A DNA stretch of 5,198 bases from an uncultured Clostridia bacterium (GTDB lineage Bacteria > Bacillota > Clostridia > Oscillospirales > Oscillospiraceae). Numbering within the stretch: the stretch's first letter is position 1; each line of letters begins with the position of its first letter. The notes beneath the pieces are model-generated. The model saw only the letters and a program-made list of their open reading frames with translations. It was not told where the DNA came from and made no database searches. Location: the NCBI GenBank assembly GCA_946060825.1, contig CAMGPO010000106.1, forward strand, positions 1 to 5,198, given 5' to 3'. The position numbers were made by a program, and so were the translations under genes. This document shows positions 5,068 through 5,198 of this stretch, one piece after another.

Positions 5068-5198
5068 TCCGCCCCTCCCATGTGGTTGATGAGGCTGGCC
5101 TGATAAGCCGCTCCGAAGCCGTTGTCGATGTTGACGACGCTGACGCCGCTGGCGCAGGAATTGAGCATGGCCAGCAGGGCGGTCACGCCGCCGAAGGA
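5064..5198 (-). CDS. larB: LarB, pyridinium-3,5-biscarboxylate mononucleotide synthase (C-terminal 44 residues)
   Basis: Only the last 44 codons are in the window; the start lies beyond the right edge. LarB carboxylates and hydrolyses nicotinic acid adenine dinucleotide to give the two-carboxyl mononucleotide that LarE sulfurates and LarC loads with nickel. It belongs to the PurE-like (AIR carboxylase-related) fold. The visible tail contains [20 protein letters not shown] followed by [12 protein letters not shown], the conserved end of LarB. Its TGA (5066-5064) overlaps the larC ATG by four bases, the usual larB-larC arrangement. Identification rests on this short tail plus the larC neighbour. 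Confidence 0.88.
   Translation of the reverse strand, partial: SFGGVTALLAMLNSCASGVSVVNIDNGFGAAYQASLINHMGGAE

Overview
The window looks like a GC-rich, anaerobic, low-oxygen Firmicute, most likely a gut clostridium of the Oscillospiraceae/Ruminococcaceae type. The reasons are inference: strongly G/C-ending codons in every gene, AT-rich intergenic DNA with textbook sigma-A promoters, strong AGGAGG-type ribosome sites, a flavodiiron oxygen/NO reductase with rubredoxins, an NhaC antiporter and Lar nickel-cofactor genes. I cannot name the species.

Layout. (1) Positions 1-761, minus strand: N-terminal half of an NhaC-family Na+/H+ antiporter that runs off the left edge. (2) Positions 762-1173: a 412-base divergent intergenic region. 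It has a very good promoter for each neighbour, a 10-base direct repeat bracketing the nhaC promoter, and a GC-rich island (about 949-1076) lying between the two promoters that no gene explains. (3) Positions 1174-3205, plus strand: a two-gene oxidative/nitrosative defence operon. It holds a 612-residue flavodiiron protein (FprA) fused to a flavin reductase and a short rubredoxin, followed by a free-standing 51-residue rubredoxin and a 14-bp perfect-stem terminator. (4) Positions 3338-3790, plus strand: a monocistronic unit with its own extended -10 promoter and terminator, encoding a 112-residue unrecognised protein with a small beta-type N-terminus, a charged helix and a lysine/arginine-rich tail. 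(5) Positions 3791-3915: a short convergent spacer carrying two copies of a 32-33 base hairpin repeat. (6) Positions 3916-5198, minus strand: larC (complete) and the 3' end of larB, translationally coupled through an ATGA overlap.

How the genes work together. The fprA fusion plus rubredoxin would pass electrons from NAD(P)H through flavin and rubredoxin to a diiron site that reduces O2 or NO, a soluble detoxification route in strict anaerobes. larB and larC make the nickel-pincer nucleotide cofactor used by lactate racemase (LarA) and its relatives; larA and larE are not in the window. NhaC-family carriers include Na+/H+ exchangers and the Bacillus malate/Na+-lactate exchanger MleN, so a link to lactate metabolism is possible but unproven.

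Nothing here is clearly a new biological system. The parts least explained by known families are the GC-rich island between the divergent promoters, which could fold into a pseudoknot, the 112-residue basic-tailed protein, and the paired hairpin repeats whose stems differ in sequence but keep pairing.
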